Shown here piece by piece: positions 48,620 through 62,139 of a stretch of DNA of 64,000 nucleotides (positions are counted from its first letter, which is position 1; each line of letters opens with the position of its first letter). Below the pieces are notes generated by a model. That model was given only the letters and a program-made list of their open reading frames with translations, had not been told where the DNA came from and did no database searches. The translations under genes were made by a program, and so were the position numbers. The stretch spans positions 43,272,368 to 43,336,367 of the forward strand of contig OX457064.1 of assembly GCA_949752795.1 (NCBI GenBank). Reading direction: 5' to 3'. Source of the DNA: Hyperoodon ampullatus. Taxonomy: Eukaryota; Chordata; Mammalia; Artiodactyla; Ziphiidae.

Positions 48620-49400
48620 GAAGACTGCAAATGCCCCAGATGCCCCTAGCTGCCCCTGTGTTCCTGGTGAATTTAAGGTTCTTGCTTCCTCGCAAAAGAA
48701 TTCGGAGATGAAGTGATAGGTGAGAAGTGGATTTATTTAGAGAGAAACACACTCCACAGACAGAGCCTGGGCCATCTCAGAAGGCAAGAGGCTTCAAAAT
48801 ATGGCGTGGTTAGTTTATGTGGGCTGGGTAATTTCACAGGCTAATGAGTGAGAGGATTATTCCAATTATTTTGGGGAAGGGGCAGGGATTTCCAGGAACT
48901 GGGCCACCGCCCACTTTTTGATCTTTTGTGGTTGGCCTCAGAACTGTCATGGCGCTCCTGGGTGTTTTATTTAGCACATGCTAATGTTTTACAATGAGTA
49001 TATAATGAGGCTCAAGGTCTACTGGAGGTCAAATCTTCCACCATCTTGGACCCAGATGGTTCTAACCAGTCTTTCTCATGTACTATGGCTATATCTTTCT
49101 TTTAAAGGTTGTGCCCTGCTCCCTTCCCTCCTATTTCACCTGGAAATCTCCACCCTTTTCCTAGAGCCCTGATGACCTGTCTGCCTCTTACGCCTTAAAA
49201 GTCCCCCACTTTCGTCCCTCAGGGAGGAGGCGCTTTTAGAGCATGAGCTTCCCTTCTCTATTCTCTGGCCATTGAATAAAAGCCTGTTTTGCTTGCACCA
49301 AACTCAGTTTTGTTATTGGAAGTGTGAACCTGAGCAGAATAGAACTCCCTTACTGAGCCAGGAAGGCTTCGGTTCAGCTAAGACTCCAGGAGAGGGACTG
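48620..49400 (+). mobile_element. LTR-type retroelement remnant
   Basis: The order of signals is LTR-like: a TATA-like CTTAAAAG (49194-49201), then a pyrimidine and G-rich leader, then AATAAA (49276-49281) followed by GCCTGTTTTGCTTGCACC. The upstream part ('cttcctcgcaaaagaattcg', 'catggcgctcctgggtgttt') also reads like an LTR body. No coding remnants are recognised. The subfamily is unknown. Confidence 0.5.
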
Positions 49401-50165
49401 TCTAATTCAGTAACAATAGAATCAGATCCAACAGGTTAAGGGCTCAGTCCCATAAGACTGCCCCTGCTTTAGACACCAACTGAAGTCCAGGTTGTCATCT
49501 GTACTTCTGACTCACTGGCTAAAAACTGGGATTCTCATGACCTCTTCCTTGAATTCAGTAATTTGCTAAAATGGCTCACAGAGCTCAGGGAAACATTTAC
49601 TTATGTTTACCAGCTTATTATAGAGGATGTTATAAAGGATACAGATGAACAGCCTGATAAATTCATTCACTGAGTAAGCTCCTGAGTGCAGGAGCTCTGG
49701 CCTGTGGAACTGAGGTTCGCCACCCTCCCAGCACATGGATGCATTCACCAACCTGGAAGCTCTTCGAAACCTGTCTTTTGGGGGTTTTATGGAGGCTTTA
49801 TTACATAGACAGTATTTATTAGATGATTGGCCATGGTGATTGAACTCAATCTCTAGCCCCACTCCCCTCCCTAAAAGTCTCAAGGGTGGGGTTGAAAATT
49901 CCAACCCTCTAATCGCATAGTTGATTAGAAGCAACTGGCCCCCATCCTTAGGGTCTTTTCAAAAATCACGTCATTAACGTAAATGCTGGTGTGAGTGAAA
50001 GAGGCTTGTTATGAATAACAAAAGGCAGTTTTATTACTCATCACTTAGGAAATGTCAAGGGTTTTATGACCTCTGTGTCATAAAATAATGACAAATATAT
50101 GACAAATATATCTTTATTATAAATCACAATGGGTGACAAGGAAATTATTGGTACATTTGCTAACA
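49401..50165. other. No gene supported
   Basis: Possibly LTR flank or internal remnant to about 49950; then AT-rich. The 122-codon minus frame at 49566-49934 has no recognisable domain. Confidence 0.3.
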
Positions 50166-50169
50166 TTTA

Positions 50170-50335
50170 TTGAAAAATATACCATGGGCCTCAATTATGC
50201 TATATTCATTCTAGAGATAAGGAAACTGAGGCTTTGAAAGTTATATACTTTGCAAAAGCACAGCTCCTTAAGGGGCAGAGCCAGTACTAGACCTCTGGTC
50301 TTCTGACAGCTAGCCCAATGCTCTAACTTCCATCC
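50170..50335 (+). repeat. MIR ancient SINE
   Basis: Forward MIR core: 'agataaggaaactgaggctt' and 'gcagagccagtactagacct'. Confidence 0.7.
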
Positions 50336-50529
50336 CTGAATTTCCCAAAGTGTGATACGTTTGTTAACAGTGGCACAGGACTTAATTTTTCTCTATACAT
50401 AAATATATTTAAATTTAGTGATTACATAATTTTAAAACAATATGATTTCCCAATCAAACTGTGATATTATGGAAATTATTGCTTAGGAGAAGGCTAGAGT
50501 AGGCAGACTCTGTGGCTGGGGTCAGTGGT

Positions 50530-51050
50530 GTCAACGAAAAATTAATCACTCAATCTAAGAAAGAAGTGGAAAATTTTATCTGAGCCAAATTGAGGATTAT
50601 AACTCAGGGATAGCATCTCAGAAAGCTCCGAGAAGCTTCTACCCATTAGAAGCCAAGGCACAGTTATATAAGTTTTTTGAGACAGAGGGCTATACCTTAA
50701 ATGATGTATTATTGACAGTTTACACAATCCTGATTTGATCTAAGCTTCACTGTGGCCCCTTGTAAGATTAAGAAGGAATGTTATCTTTTAAGGAGTTGTC
50801 TGGTTGGCGCCAGGAGAATGTTGCTCTTTATGGTTAAGCAGGCATTTCTGCTGATGGGAGGTGTGGTTGATGCATAATGCAGATACACAGTGCAGAGTAG
50901 GAGAGAGGAGGCCAAAGGGCAGAGAAAATTTTTTGTTTAAAGTTTTCTTGTCTTGCCATAAAATATGAATTTTACTTCCGCAGTGGGAATGATGACAATC
51001 GTGAAAGTGGTACATCAATGCCTAAAGTTCAAGAGACCTACTGTGTACCA
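50530..51050 (-). mobile_element. ERVL-like LTR remnant
   Basis: The segment resembles reversed mammalian ERVL-class LTRs: 'gtggaaaattttatctgagc', 'atagcatctcagaaagctcc', 'ggagttgtctggttggcgcc' and 'gtcttgccataaaatatgaa'. No internal genes. Ends are approximate. Confidence 0.45.
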
Positions 51051-51321
51051 TTTCATAGGCTTTGTTTAAAGTGGGAGCTATAGTGTTAAGGGGGGTACAG
51101 TTAGAATAAAAGGATGAAGAGGAGGGTGGTAACTCTAGTTTTTGTTTTTTTCTTTGCTTATTTCCTGTTTTAAGAATACTTATTTGTTTAACTTACCATT
51201 TACCTTTTCCAGTGAAATTATATTAATGCCAAAAGTGGAATGGGAAATGATGAAAAAGTGCCATTGCTTTGAAGAAGATCTCCCTCTGGCAGGTTCTTTA
51301 ACTGTGAGCCCCAGTATTTCT

Positions 51322-51678
51322 TTTTTTTTTTTAATTGACTTGTTTGTTTATTTATCTATTTTTGGCTGCATTTGGTCTTTGTTGCTGCCCGTGGGCTTTC
51401 TCTACTTGTGGTGAGCGGGGGGCTAATCTTTGTTGTGGTGTGCAGGCTTCTCATTGCGGTGGCTTCTCTTGTTGTGGAGCATGGGATCTAGGTGCATGGG
51501 CTTCAGTAGTTGTGGCACACGGGCTCAGTAGTTGTGGCTCGCGGGCTGTAGAGCGCAGGCTTCAGTACTTGTGGCACATAGGCTTAGTTGCTCTGTGGAA
51601 TGTGGGATCTTCCCAGACCAGGGCTTGAACCCGTGTCTCCTGCATTGGATTCTTAACCACTGCACCACCAGGGAAGCC
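51322..51678 (-). mobile_element. CHR SINE, older long subtype
   Basis: Reverse long-form SINE with the 'cagtagttgtggc' body and the head at 51660-51678. Duplication TGAGCCCCAGTATTTCTT (51304-51321) recurs with one change at 51679-51696. Confidence 0.9.
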
Positions 51679-51839
51679 TGAGCCCCAATATTTCTTATTC
51701 CAGGTTTTGGTGTTCACTTCTTGGGAAACCCTTACAGAAGGTCTGCAGCATGACCAGCCTGGGTTTGGGGATTCACAAATGAACTCCCAAGGGACATTCC
51801 TAACCCAGCACCATGTTGAATGACCTTTGTTTCTCTTAT

Positions 51840-52040
51840 TCCATCTCTAAAGTTCTTCCTTTCTTTATGTAGATACAAGTTTTTGACCTATATCTTCTCT
51901 TTGAAGAAATTATTTTAACATTACTTGCAAGGCAGGTCCTATCGGCAACAAATTCCCTCAATGTTTGTTGAGAAAGTCTTTATTTCTTGTTCATCACCTT
52001 CAGTGTTGGTTTCTAATTCATGGTTATTTCATAGTCTGAA
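51840..52040 (-). repeat. Ancient L1M fragment
   Basis: Reversed L1M text: 'cttgcaaggcaggtcctatc' and 'gagaaagtctttatttcttg'. Confidence 0.5.
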
Positions 52041-53100
52041 AGAGCTGCTAGAGCTCCTGTCATTTATTCTGCGTTCAAGGCAACAGAAAAGAAGATGAGA
52101 GAGAAAAGCATGCCCTTTTCCTTCAAAAACTAACCATGAGTCCCATACACAGTGCTTCCACTTACATATTATTGGCCTAGATTTAGTCATATGCCACATC
52201 TAGCCACAAGGCAGGCTGGTAAATGTAGTCTTTTACTTGTTGGCAAGGGACCCACCTAAAACTCAGAGCTCTAAAAAGAAGAGAATGGATATTCTGAGGC
52301 AACAAGATGTCGCCAGCAGAGGAAGGAGTAACATTATCTTTGTGAGGAACTTTGCCATTAGAATCATGAGTCCCAGTAGATAGATGACTAATGCATAAAG
52401 AAGCCACTCGTACAAAGGGCAACTGACTTATTAGTCCTTTAGCTGCTTTGTACTTTGAGCACACATAAATCCAAACACTATAATCACCTCTCTCGTGTCA
52501 GCACAATTCACCTACATTACATTGTTTGTATATAATTCATAAATGACATATTTGTTTCAACAAGCTTACTCCATGTAGATTGGCTAAGCAATATCCACTT
52601 AATTTCCATAATCTTAAATTGTCTAGAAAGATACTTGCTCCATGAAATTCACTAATATGGAAAACAAAACATTAAACTGTCTTCATTTAGAAAATAGATT
52701 TTATAATAGGTATGTTTTATGTACTATATTGCACTGAATAAAATAAAACTGATTGTAGAACCTAAGTGACATATTAAATATCTCTATCAAAATTAACATA
52801 GACTGTATAGTACATTTGAATTTGCTCTCAAAATAATCACTAGCAATTTTAAAGTTAAGTTTTAGTAATAATGTTGTTCCACTGAGACTAAAAAATATGT
52901 ATGGTTGAAATGACATCTTTTTAATTTTTTTTTTTTTAAGCACTTCAGATATCTTTCTCTGGAACAATTCTGACTCCTACTGTGTGAGTATATTTCTTGT
53001 TTTAATTATATAATTGATGCTATTTAATTACAAAAAAATAAGAACTATAAATAGTGTTGAGGAGGAAGAAATTTTCCTCTACCTATGTAGGTTCTTCTGG
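52041..53100. other. Mostly AT-rich, one weak exon-like segment
   Basis: A 43-base segment with splice-like borders is at 52941-52983 (see findings). Nothing else is supported. Confidence 0.3.
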
Positions 53101-53109
53101 CTGGTCTAA

Positions 53110-53620
53110 GAATTAAATTGACATGAGACAGATTAACAGGAGAAAATCAAAGTTTAATAACATGTATACATAGGAGAGACCTAAAAAACTGAGTAACTCC
53201 CCAAAATGGCCAAAGCCTTCACCTTAAATACCATCCTCAACTAAAGGTAAAAAAGGAAGTTGAGGGTAGGGAGAGTCAGCTATGGGAGGTTACCAGGAAA
53301 AGCACAGTAAACAGGGTAAGGCTTTTTTGCAGATTTAAGTCATTGCCTTCTCCTGGGACAAGAGTTTCTAGAAGTTTGGTGATCTTCTTCTTCCAGGCAC
53401 AGAGACGGAGACACCCTTACAAATGGAGATTTCCCTTACAAATGTAAACAAATGTTTCTTTAAAAAGGGCAATTCCTACTTGGTTTTCAGAGCCCCTCCC
53501 ATGTCTGCTGGTTCTCAGAAAATGACCAGCTTGAAACAATTAATATGCCAAAGAGACATTTTAGGGTGGTAAAATTCTGCTCCCCTACAGGATCTAGAGC
53601 AGGCCTTCACTGCGTTAAGG
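53110..53620 (-). mobile_element. LTR-like remnant
   Basis: Phrases such as 'cccaaaatggccaaagcctt', 'gacaagagtttctagaagtt' and 'agagcccctcccatgtctgc' match my memory of an old mammalian LTR in reverse orientation. The family is not assigned. Confidence 0.4.
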
Positions 53621-53856
53621 GATGGCAGGATTCTACACTTCTAAGAGACTGCTTGCAACAGAACAACCAACTGCTTAGGAACTGAACATAAAGTGAGAAG
53701 TAAACTTTCATTGTGAAAAACTACTGATCTACTGGGATTATTTGATATAGCAGTTAGCCTACTATAACTAATTTGGCTATACCCAAAAGCCATAAACATA
53801 ATCTATTTTTTCTACCCCCTAAAAACTGCTTTATGGTGATTCTTTAACGTCTAAAT

Positions 53857-54252
53857 CAGGGGTCAACAAGTTTTTCTCAAAGGCCAAATAGTAGGGCTTC
53901 CCTGGTGGTGCAGTGGTTGAGAGTCCGCCTGCTGATGCAGGGGACGCAGGTTCGTGCGCCGGTCCAGGAGGATCCCACATGCTGCTGGGCCCGTGAGCCA
54001 TGGCCGCTGAGCCTGTGCCCCGCAACGGGAGGGGCCACAACAATGAGAGGCCCGCGTACCGCGGGGTGGGGGTGGGGTGCAAAGAGTAAATATTTTAGGA
54101 TTTGTAGTCCAAATGGTCCTTGTTGCATCACAACTCAACTCTGCTGTTGTGTGAAAGACAGTTCATAAAGAAATGGGCAAGGCTGTGTTCTTATAAAGCT
54201 TTATTTACAAAAACACGCAGCCAGGCCATGGATCAGAGTTTTCTGACCCCTG
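53857..54252. mobile_element. hAT-type nonautonomous DNA transposon
   Basis: It starts CAGGGGTC and ends GACCCCTG, an exact 8-base terminal inverted repeat. The flanks GTCTAAAT (53849-53856) and GTCTAGAT (54253-54260) form the 8-base target duplication typical of hAT elements, with one mismatch. The body includes 'aagctttatttacaaaaaca'. It has no transposase and is interrupted by a SINE at 53894. Without the SINE it is about 210 bases, a normal size for mammalian Charlie-type MITEs. Confidence 0.85.
53894..54075 (+). mobile_element. CHR SINE with internal deletions and a G-rich end
   Basis: Forward short CHR SINE inside the hAT element. Two short internal deletions are visible (near 53985 and 54015). 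The 3' end is GGGGTGGGGGTGGGG instead of a poly-A tail. Flanking duplication is not clean. Confidence 0.85.
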
Positions 54253-54269
54253 GTCTAGATCATTCATCT

Positions 54270-57200
54270 CTCTCACATTGTTTATTTTAGTGAACAATGT
54301 GAGGCACAAATTTATCCTTTTTCCCAAATGAATAATAAATCACTCTGACACCATTTATTAAATAGTATGTCTTTACCTACCAGGTTTAAAGGTAAAGGAC
54401 TTTGAGGTAAAGGACTTTTATGAATCTGTATTCAGTTCCTAAAACCTATTTTTCTACTTCTGGGTCAATAATAGGCTGTTTTGATTTCTATAGTTTTAAA
54501 GTGTGATCTAATATATGATCTAATAGCTTGTATGGCAAACACACTTTTTGTTTATTTTTCAAAATTTTCTTGTCTAGTCTTGCCCATTTATTATTCCATC
54601 TGAGTTTTAGAGTTAGCTTGTCAAGTTCCATGAAAATTTTTGTCAGGCTTTTGATTAGGATAACACAGATAAATATGTATGCTATTTGTCCTAGTTAGAG
54701 TTCCAGTTAATTCTGGATACAGCCAACTGGCCTGGCCAAACATCTGCAGCTCAACTGGAATCCTATGAGAGTGAACTGTCCAAAAACTTAAATAGGTAGT
54801 ATGTAAATCAAGTCAAAGTGGCACCCTGCTGTTGGGATTTGGTCTACAGTTCTAGATAGACTAAATAAAAATGCTTACCACTCAGAGCAAGTGTCCGTGA
54901 ATACTGTATTTCTACATCTGGAAAGTGAAAAGAGGATTTGAACAAAGCTACCAGCATTTAAAGTCATGTTGTTTCAAAAAGAATGTTTTAAGTGACTCAT
55001 TCTATATATTCATTTTGAACTCCTTGTAAATCAGTATGTGTCTACACCCAGAATTGATATATAAGATGGTGGTCCTCAGAAATCATTTTTACCTTCACAT
55101 TACTTAGAACTAAGATTATATATGTATTATTTATATAATAGCTATATATCTGCCTTTAATAAATCATAAAATGATAAAAGCAGACCTAAGTTGAAACCCA
55201 GAGTTGACTTAAGGGAAAATATTAATAATATTATAGTCTATTCTAATGAAAGTTTGGGAAATATGCCACATGCTTCCTGTCAGAGCTAACAGGATTAACA
55301 AAAAAAATTCTTTTGTTCATCATTTCCTTCAACTACAGGGCTTCCCAACATTTTCCCTCCATAGCATTCATAGAAAATCTTTGTTCAGTCCATTAGGACA
55401 AACTAACAAGAATGCTCACAGCTTGAGAGGGCAAGCAGCCCCAGGTCACCTGCTGCCAGAAGGCTGGCACACCTGTAACCAATCTGCAGTACACTAAATG
55501 GAAAGCTATGCTTAGACTCCCATGGTCTTCCTTAGGTATCCCATTCTCCCAGTCCCCCAAAATGCTATAGTTGTACTCCAACTCTATTCTCCACCACAGT
55601 ACTGAACTGAACACTGAAGAACAGAGGAGGATGAAGTGTCCAAGAGATAAAGGTGGGAACCACTTTATTCATAGCCACTAAACTGTCTGTTTCTGAAGTT
55701 GGAACTGTATTACTTTCATCTTTTTTATCCCCTTTAGTACCAAATGCAGTGCCTTATACATAGTTGTTGCTCAAAGTTTACTGGATTGAAACTTTCAGTA
55801 CCCACCACTGTATCATATTAAGTTTTGCAATTCTAAGTATCATACTTATGTCTTTAGATATACTTTTAAATATATGATAAAAATATTTTCCATAAAAAGG
55901 AGATTGTCATACTGTTAACACAATACATGTGCCTTTGATAAATCTTAAAATGATAAAAGCAGACCTATGTTAAAATCCAGAGTAACAGGCATCAAAAGCA
56001 ATGCACTGCTTTCCTGACGTTAATAAGTTATTTTTTGGTTGAAACTTCAAGTCAAAATTAAACCACCAGTTGATCTAAGCTTCAGTTTTCTTAATTGTAA
56101 AATGAAAAATAGCAATAATAGTATGACATCATAAGGCTGTAAAGATTTCATAAAATAATGCATAAAGAATGCTCATTAAGTGCTTGAAAGAAATAGCTCT
56201 TAACATTTTAGCTATTATTTTGATGATTGACTTTACTCCATTAAACACGTTGGCTCCTGAGATAACTTTTCGGTCTGTTATATGACACATATTTCTTAAT
56301 ATTCAATAAATACAAACATTATAGAGTACCACTAATTAAAGAAAAAGTCTGTAAATGCATGGCTTTGTGTGTGAGTGCACAATTTTCCCCTAATCTAAAT
56401 AAATAGCACAATATACTTTTTCCACTATTTTTCCTTCCATAAGAACCATAAGCTTTCTGTTTAAAATTCAAACAGTATCAAAATACAGACTATTTAAATG
56501 AATCACTGTGGTCTTCCATACAATCTTTTTCATACATTAAGATGTCAGTTTGACATACAGTAGAAGAATGCATAGAGAATGACCTTTTTAATACAACAGC
56601 AATGTTTTGGCCTCCTCTCTTTGAATCAAGTCACAGATGCCACTCTTGAAATTACTAATGGTATAGCAATGATGAAACACACACTAGATATCTAAACAAC
56701 GTTTTCATACTGACTAATACAAATGAAAGACCCTGGAAATATTAAAACTTTTTTTAGATTCTATAAAAATCTATGTTATTTCAAGATTTTCTTTCATTGG
56801 CAAATATTTGAGTTCTAAGTAATTTGAATGGTAGGTGAATGAGTGCTGCAGCAGTTAATAGACAAGAATCCCTGTTCTCATTATAGGGATACAGACAATA
56901 AACAAATAAATCAGTAAATATGTATAGTATTTCACATAGTGACAGGTGCTATGGGAAAAATCAAAGGCATGGAAAAAAGAACAGGAATTCCATGGTTCAG
57001 GGGTGTTGAAAGCACTCTTATCTTTTTTAAACCAGGCAAAGGCTTATAAAATAGTCAGCTAGTATTTTAGGAAGGAAAAGATATTGGTTGAAGAAGGTAA
57101 TGCTTTTAAGTTACATGTGATAAACAACATGAATATTCAAAATGTAATTTTAGGAAATTCCATATTGCTTAACTCAAAAAGCACAAAATTTATCCATAAG

Positions 57201-57493
57201 GACAAAATTAAAATTAATATATAAACAAGTAGGGTGTAACTTAAAAAAATTACAATTTATATGCGAACAAATAACTTCTGGGATAAAAGACTTTATCCCA
57301 AGTATTATATGAAAGTTTACATTTGAGTAAATACTCCCTATAAAAAAAATCTGACTTTAACCTCATTCTTAACTTTACATAGGTTTTTACAGATACCATT
57401 TGTTTTTATTCTAAACAGTAGAAATAGTTATTTACAAAATATCAATAAGACAAAACAGTCAGTTTTATTTGGAAAGTGTACCCTTTAAACTTT
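54270..57493. other. Old repeat debris, no gene supported
   Basis: 54540-54670 resembles reversed old L1. 55690-55800 and 56820-57050 resemble L2 pieces ('agggatacagacaataaaca'). 56070-56210 resembles a reversed MIR ('ttcttaattgtaaaatgaaa'). No exon-like segment is supported. Confidence 0.35.
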
Positions 57494-57509
57494 AAGAACT
57501 AAATATCTG

Positions 57510-57873
57510 GGGCTCCCCTGATGGCGCAGTGGTTACGAGTCTGCCTGCCAATGTAGGGGACACGGGTTCGAGCCCTCGTAGGGGAGGATCCCACATGCCA
57601 CAGAACTAAGCCCATGTGCCACGACTACTGAGCCTGCACTCTGGAGCCTGCGAGCCACAATTACTGAGCCCATGTGCCACAACTACTGAAGCCTGCATGC
57701 CTAGAGCCCATGCTACGCAACAAGAGAAGCCACCGCAATGAGAAGCCCACACACCACAACAAAGAGTAGGCCCCCGCTCGCCGCAACTAGAGAAAGCTTG
57801 TGTGCATCAATGAACACCCAATGCAGCCAAAAATAAATTAAAAAAACAATAAAGTATAGAATCTAAAAAAAAA
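57510..57873 (+). mobile_element. CHR SINE, older long subtype
   Basis: Forward long-form SINE starting GGGCTCCCCTGATGGCGCAG, with a B-box-like GGGTTCGAGCCC near 57566 and a degenerate A-rich tail. A perfect duplication, AAGAACTAAATATCTG, is at 57494-57509 and 57874-57889. Confidence 0.95.
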
Positions 57874-60800
57874 AAGAACTAAATATCTGAAGCAGATTTG
57901 GGATTAGAATTCTTCATAGTTCTAGTCTCCTTGAGGGCATTTTTTTCAAAAATGTTATTATCAATATATTCTATTAGAATCTGGAATTCATGAAATGAAA
58001 ATGTTTGTTCATTACAAAATCACTTTAAGATGATACACATTGCCCAAAGTCTTAAACTACTTTAAAAGTTCCCTTTGAAGACTAACAATATGAAATAAAT
58101 GTAAGAATGGAAAATAACTAATTAGAAAATAGGAATTAATTTGTTTTTCCCTTTATGGTCATTTTCAAAGCTATTTATAAAATATAGACATAAAATATAA
58201 ATTTAAGCTTATATTTGCCCAGTTATGAAATATGTTTCAGTCATAAACCAAAGCAGTTTTGTTAAACTGCACTAAGTTATCATTAAAGAAGTGACTACAT
58301 CACACTCTAGACCAACGGCTTCAGGGGCTATTGGGGAAGATGAGTAGTGAAGGACTGCCGAGTCTTCTCCCAATGAAATCTAAGTGGCTACATTTTGTCA
58401 CATATTGGGGTTCTATGTAAGACATTGTATAAAAATTAGGTTTTACAACTTAAAAAGAAATTCTGAAAGCCACTGATCAAAGGAACAGAAATCTATCAGG
58501 AAAAAACCCTCATGAATTTGCTAATGATTCTTCTTTCTTTCTTGAGAAACTGGCAAGGTAAAGCACATGCATATAATAAATCTTTTTTTCACCCCTATCA
58601 TTCTACCAAGATATTTTTTTATCACATTTCATCTAACTTCAGATCATTCTACTTGATAAAAGATTTTTAAAACCTTAATGAAAATACTAACTCTAAGCGA
58701 GCAAAACGTATTTGAATAATTAATGATTAAAACAAAAGTTTAAAACAAGTTTTAAGTTCAGTTCAAAACAAAAAGCTAAAGTTCAAAAACAAAATCAAAA
58801 ATCTTCTTTGTGATTAGGCAATTCTTTTCAAAGTACACATGTGGAAATGTCACCAAATGTTTCAGTAAGTTTGGAGGAAGAGGAGAGCAGGGAAGGACAC
58901 TTCAGCTGGGTGTTGGAAAATAAGTAAGACTGGGAGACTAAAGAAATGGTTACATAATTTTCTAGGAAAAAAGGAACAGAATGAGCAAAGTGTGGATAAA
59001 AGAAAGAACTATTTCCAAGGAATGGCAAACATCTCAATTTGCCTGGGACATAAATGAGGGGCAAAGATAGGAAATAAGATTGTGAATTTAGGTTGTGGCA
59101 GATAACAAAAGATTCCTAATACCACAGTAAGGACTTGGGCTTTTTTCAATAAAAAATTAGGGAGTAGTAGCAACAGACATTTCAACTATGAGACAGATTC
59201 CAGAGATACTAGAGAGGTAGAATAGATAGAATTAGGCAACAAATTGGAAGCTAAGTAGATGAAAGAAAAAGAAATCAAATATGATGTTAAAGTGCAGTTT
59301 GGCTAACAACTGTAAGAACTTAAAAGCTTTAAGCTGAAGAACTTTTAATATTTACACTGATTTGTTTATGTCAAGAGAATTTCAAAAGCATAACCAAGAC
59401 ACTTGACTGATACAAATTTTATTTTTCATGCTAAAATTTTTACAAATTTGATTCTGTCATACACAATTATAAGAGGAACAGTTAAAAGTGAATTAAAAAA
59501 ATAGTATTTGGGGGCGCTTCTATTCATTTTACTATCATAAGCATGTTTTGTTACAGGTACAGCAACAATAGTTAAAATTACAGAACTGCTTAACTTGGAA
59601 ATTTAGTAAGTATGTTATGATGGAGGGTAATACCTAATATAAATGAAGAGTAAGTGCCCAAACATAGTCTCATGCTCTACATTATTCTTTATTCCACAAT
59701 TAGAATCATGGGTTAGAGTCTACTCAGCAATGCCATCATTCAAATATCTGACCAAGCAGGTCAACTCGGAAAGCATTTAAAATCATTTCCCAAAATCTTA
59801 TTTAATTTAGTTCTATGAGGAAATATAAGACAAAACACACAAGACAAGGCTTGCTGATATTTTATGCCTAAAATAAACCATTATACAATGAAATTATGCA
59901 TCTTTTGCAATCTGGCATTTTTTCCCATCTCACACAATAACAAAAGATGAACAGTACTTATAGCATTTATAATCACCAGAGTACAGCTGATACAGCATCT
60001 CCCAGACTTCTAGTTTCTAAAATTCTGGGGGAAGTGGGACAATTTGAACTGTAACAGTCTACAAGGTAGTAACGTTACCTCTTGGCCATTGGCCCAATAC
60101 TAACCCTATTTTTTTTTCAGTATACAAAATATGCTGAAAACATTTCTCTTAAACACATTTCAATTAATGTAATTAAACAGAAGGCAATAACTTCCTTCTA
60201 GAAGAATTAGCTATAGCTATGAAAAACTTGCCATATATTTGTTAAATTAATTATGGAATACTTTTTGGGTCAATACAGACCATAGTGTATTTTTTAATTT
60301 AAAGCCTCTACTAAACATGAGTAAAAAGAACTAAAAATATAATCACATTGGTAGTTTTTTAAAAAATGAAAATTACCATTTTTATCCCTGTAGTATATAA
60401 ATATATCACTTGCTTTTATCCAAATTAAAGGTAAATTAAAAAAAAAATCCACTGTGAAATTTACATTCTAAGCACAAAAATAAACAAATATTAGTTCTAA
60501 TCAGGAATTTCAGCTGACAAGTGAACATTTTTACTTTGAAATATGTAGATCTGGGATATAGAAGTGAATGTTTTGATTGAACACATTGCAAATATATCTT
60601 ATTTTCATGTAAAAATACATTTTTAAAAGAAATAATGTTTCACAGTCTTTTTATCCCACCCTCTCAAACATTCTTTCCTTAAAATAGTTTAACATCTCAT
60701 TTAAAATCTGATATTACAAAAAAGAGAGAGAAATAAAATTAATTCTTCTTAGATGTATTTGAGCCAAGTAGTTACTGTTTCCAGATGTTATGAGCTAAAA

Positions 60801-61139
60801 ATCATGACATTCTGGTGAGTAACCTTTGGCTTACAACCTAATAACTTGAAATTCAATTCATACTGCTTATCAAGGAAGCCTGATATGTATTTGTAAATTT
60901 AAATTTTTATATTTTTTGTAAAGAAAAAAATCCATCTAACAGATAAGTATTAATAGCTAAAAAAATGATAAACATTTTTATATTAAAGATCTACAAAATA
61001 ATAAAGCATCTTAATAGTATTCTTGAAAATACTATCAAAAACCTCAGTCTTCTATATTAAGTGCAATATCCAATACATTTTTATGACTAAAACATTTTCA
61101 AAGGCTAGAAAGAAAATATGCTTATTGTAAGAACAATGA

Positions 61140-61370
61140 TGCTTGAGTCAAACAGACCTGTTTTGAATCTCTAATCTGCCACTTTCCAACTTATACATAG
61201 TTCTTAACTTCTCTAAAACTCAATTTCCTCAGAGATAAAATGGGGGGGCAATAACAGTAACTACCTTAAAGAACTCTTCTGAGGGATAATAAGATAATGC
61301 ACATGAAAGGTTAGTACAGTACAGTATGTGACATAGTAAGTAACCAATAAATATTAGCTATACTGAGCAG
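61140..61370 (-). repeat. MIR ancient SINE
   Basis: Reversed MIR: 'ctaaaactcaatttcctcag agataaaatggg' and 'aagataatgcacatgaaagg'. A G7 run sits in the core. Confidence 0.65.
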
Positions 61371-62139
61371 TGACTTTGGGGTCAAGTACCTAACCGTTCT
61401 CTTAAATAAGAAATAGTCATTATACAAAGAATTGTTTATTTTAAAACTTTTAAAAAACAAAATGGCATGAGAGAAAGTTGGGGACATGTCCTCCAATTAA
61501 ACATCTAGAATTATTGCAATAATGATAAGGCTAAGAACCACAAATGATTCATTAGGCTGACATGTGAAGTCTCGTAAGTTACTTTTATCGTGTTTTGGCA
61601 GTCACTTCCTATCTATTTGAACACCACGCTGTGTTATTCCCAAACTACAATTCAGAAGATCTGAAGTGAATTTTATTTTCTTGTCATGAATTCTTAGAGA
61701 AAATAATTACCTCATTGGCTTAAAGAAACAAAAAAAGCATGGAAAAAATGAACACAAAACCACAGCCATTTACATGTTATGTAATACAGTAAAGATGGTT
61801 ATTTAGAAATTTCAAGCAGTTTATCTGATATCTCTTATTTTCAAACTGTTACTGTTTCAAATCTCAATCCACTAATCTCTATTATTTATAATTAGTCTAC
61901 TCTGAAACATATTTATTATCTTTACTGGAATGATCACAGAGTACTAAATTTTAACAGAAAATTAATCTACAGATCATGCTCCAAAATATTTTACATTTCC
62001 CATTTAAAACATTTAAGGTACCAGTTTCAAGATACCCAAAATCTTAGTCCATCAGTATCATTCTGATTGTCACCATTACCTACATGAACGTTTTCTCTAA
62101 TTTTTATTTATACTAACCTGAGTCAACAGGGCTTTCCAA

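Noticed and set aside
49566..49934. 122-codon minus-strand open frame
   Set aside because: It lies beside LTR remnants, and no protein family was recognised.
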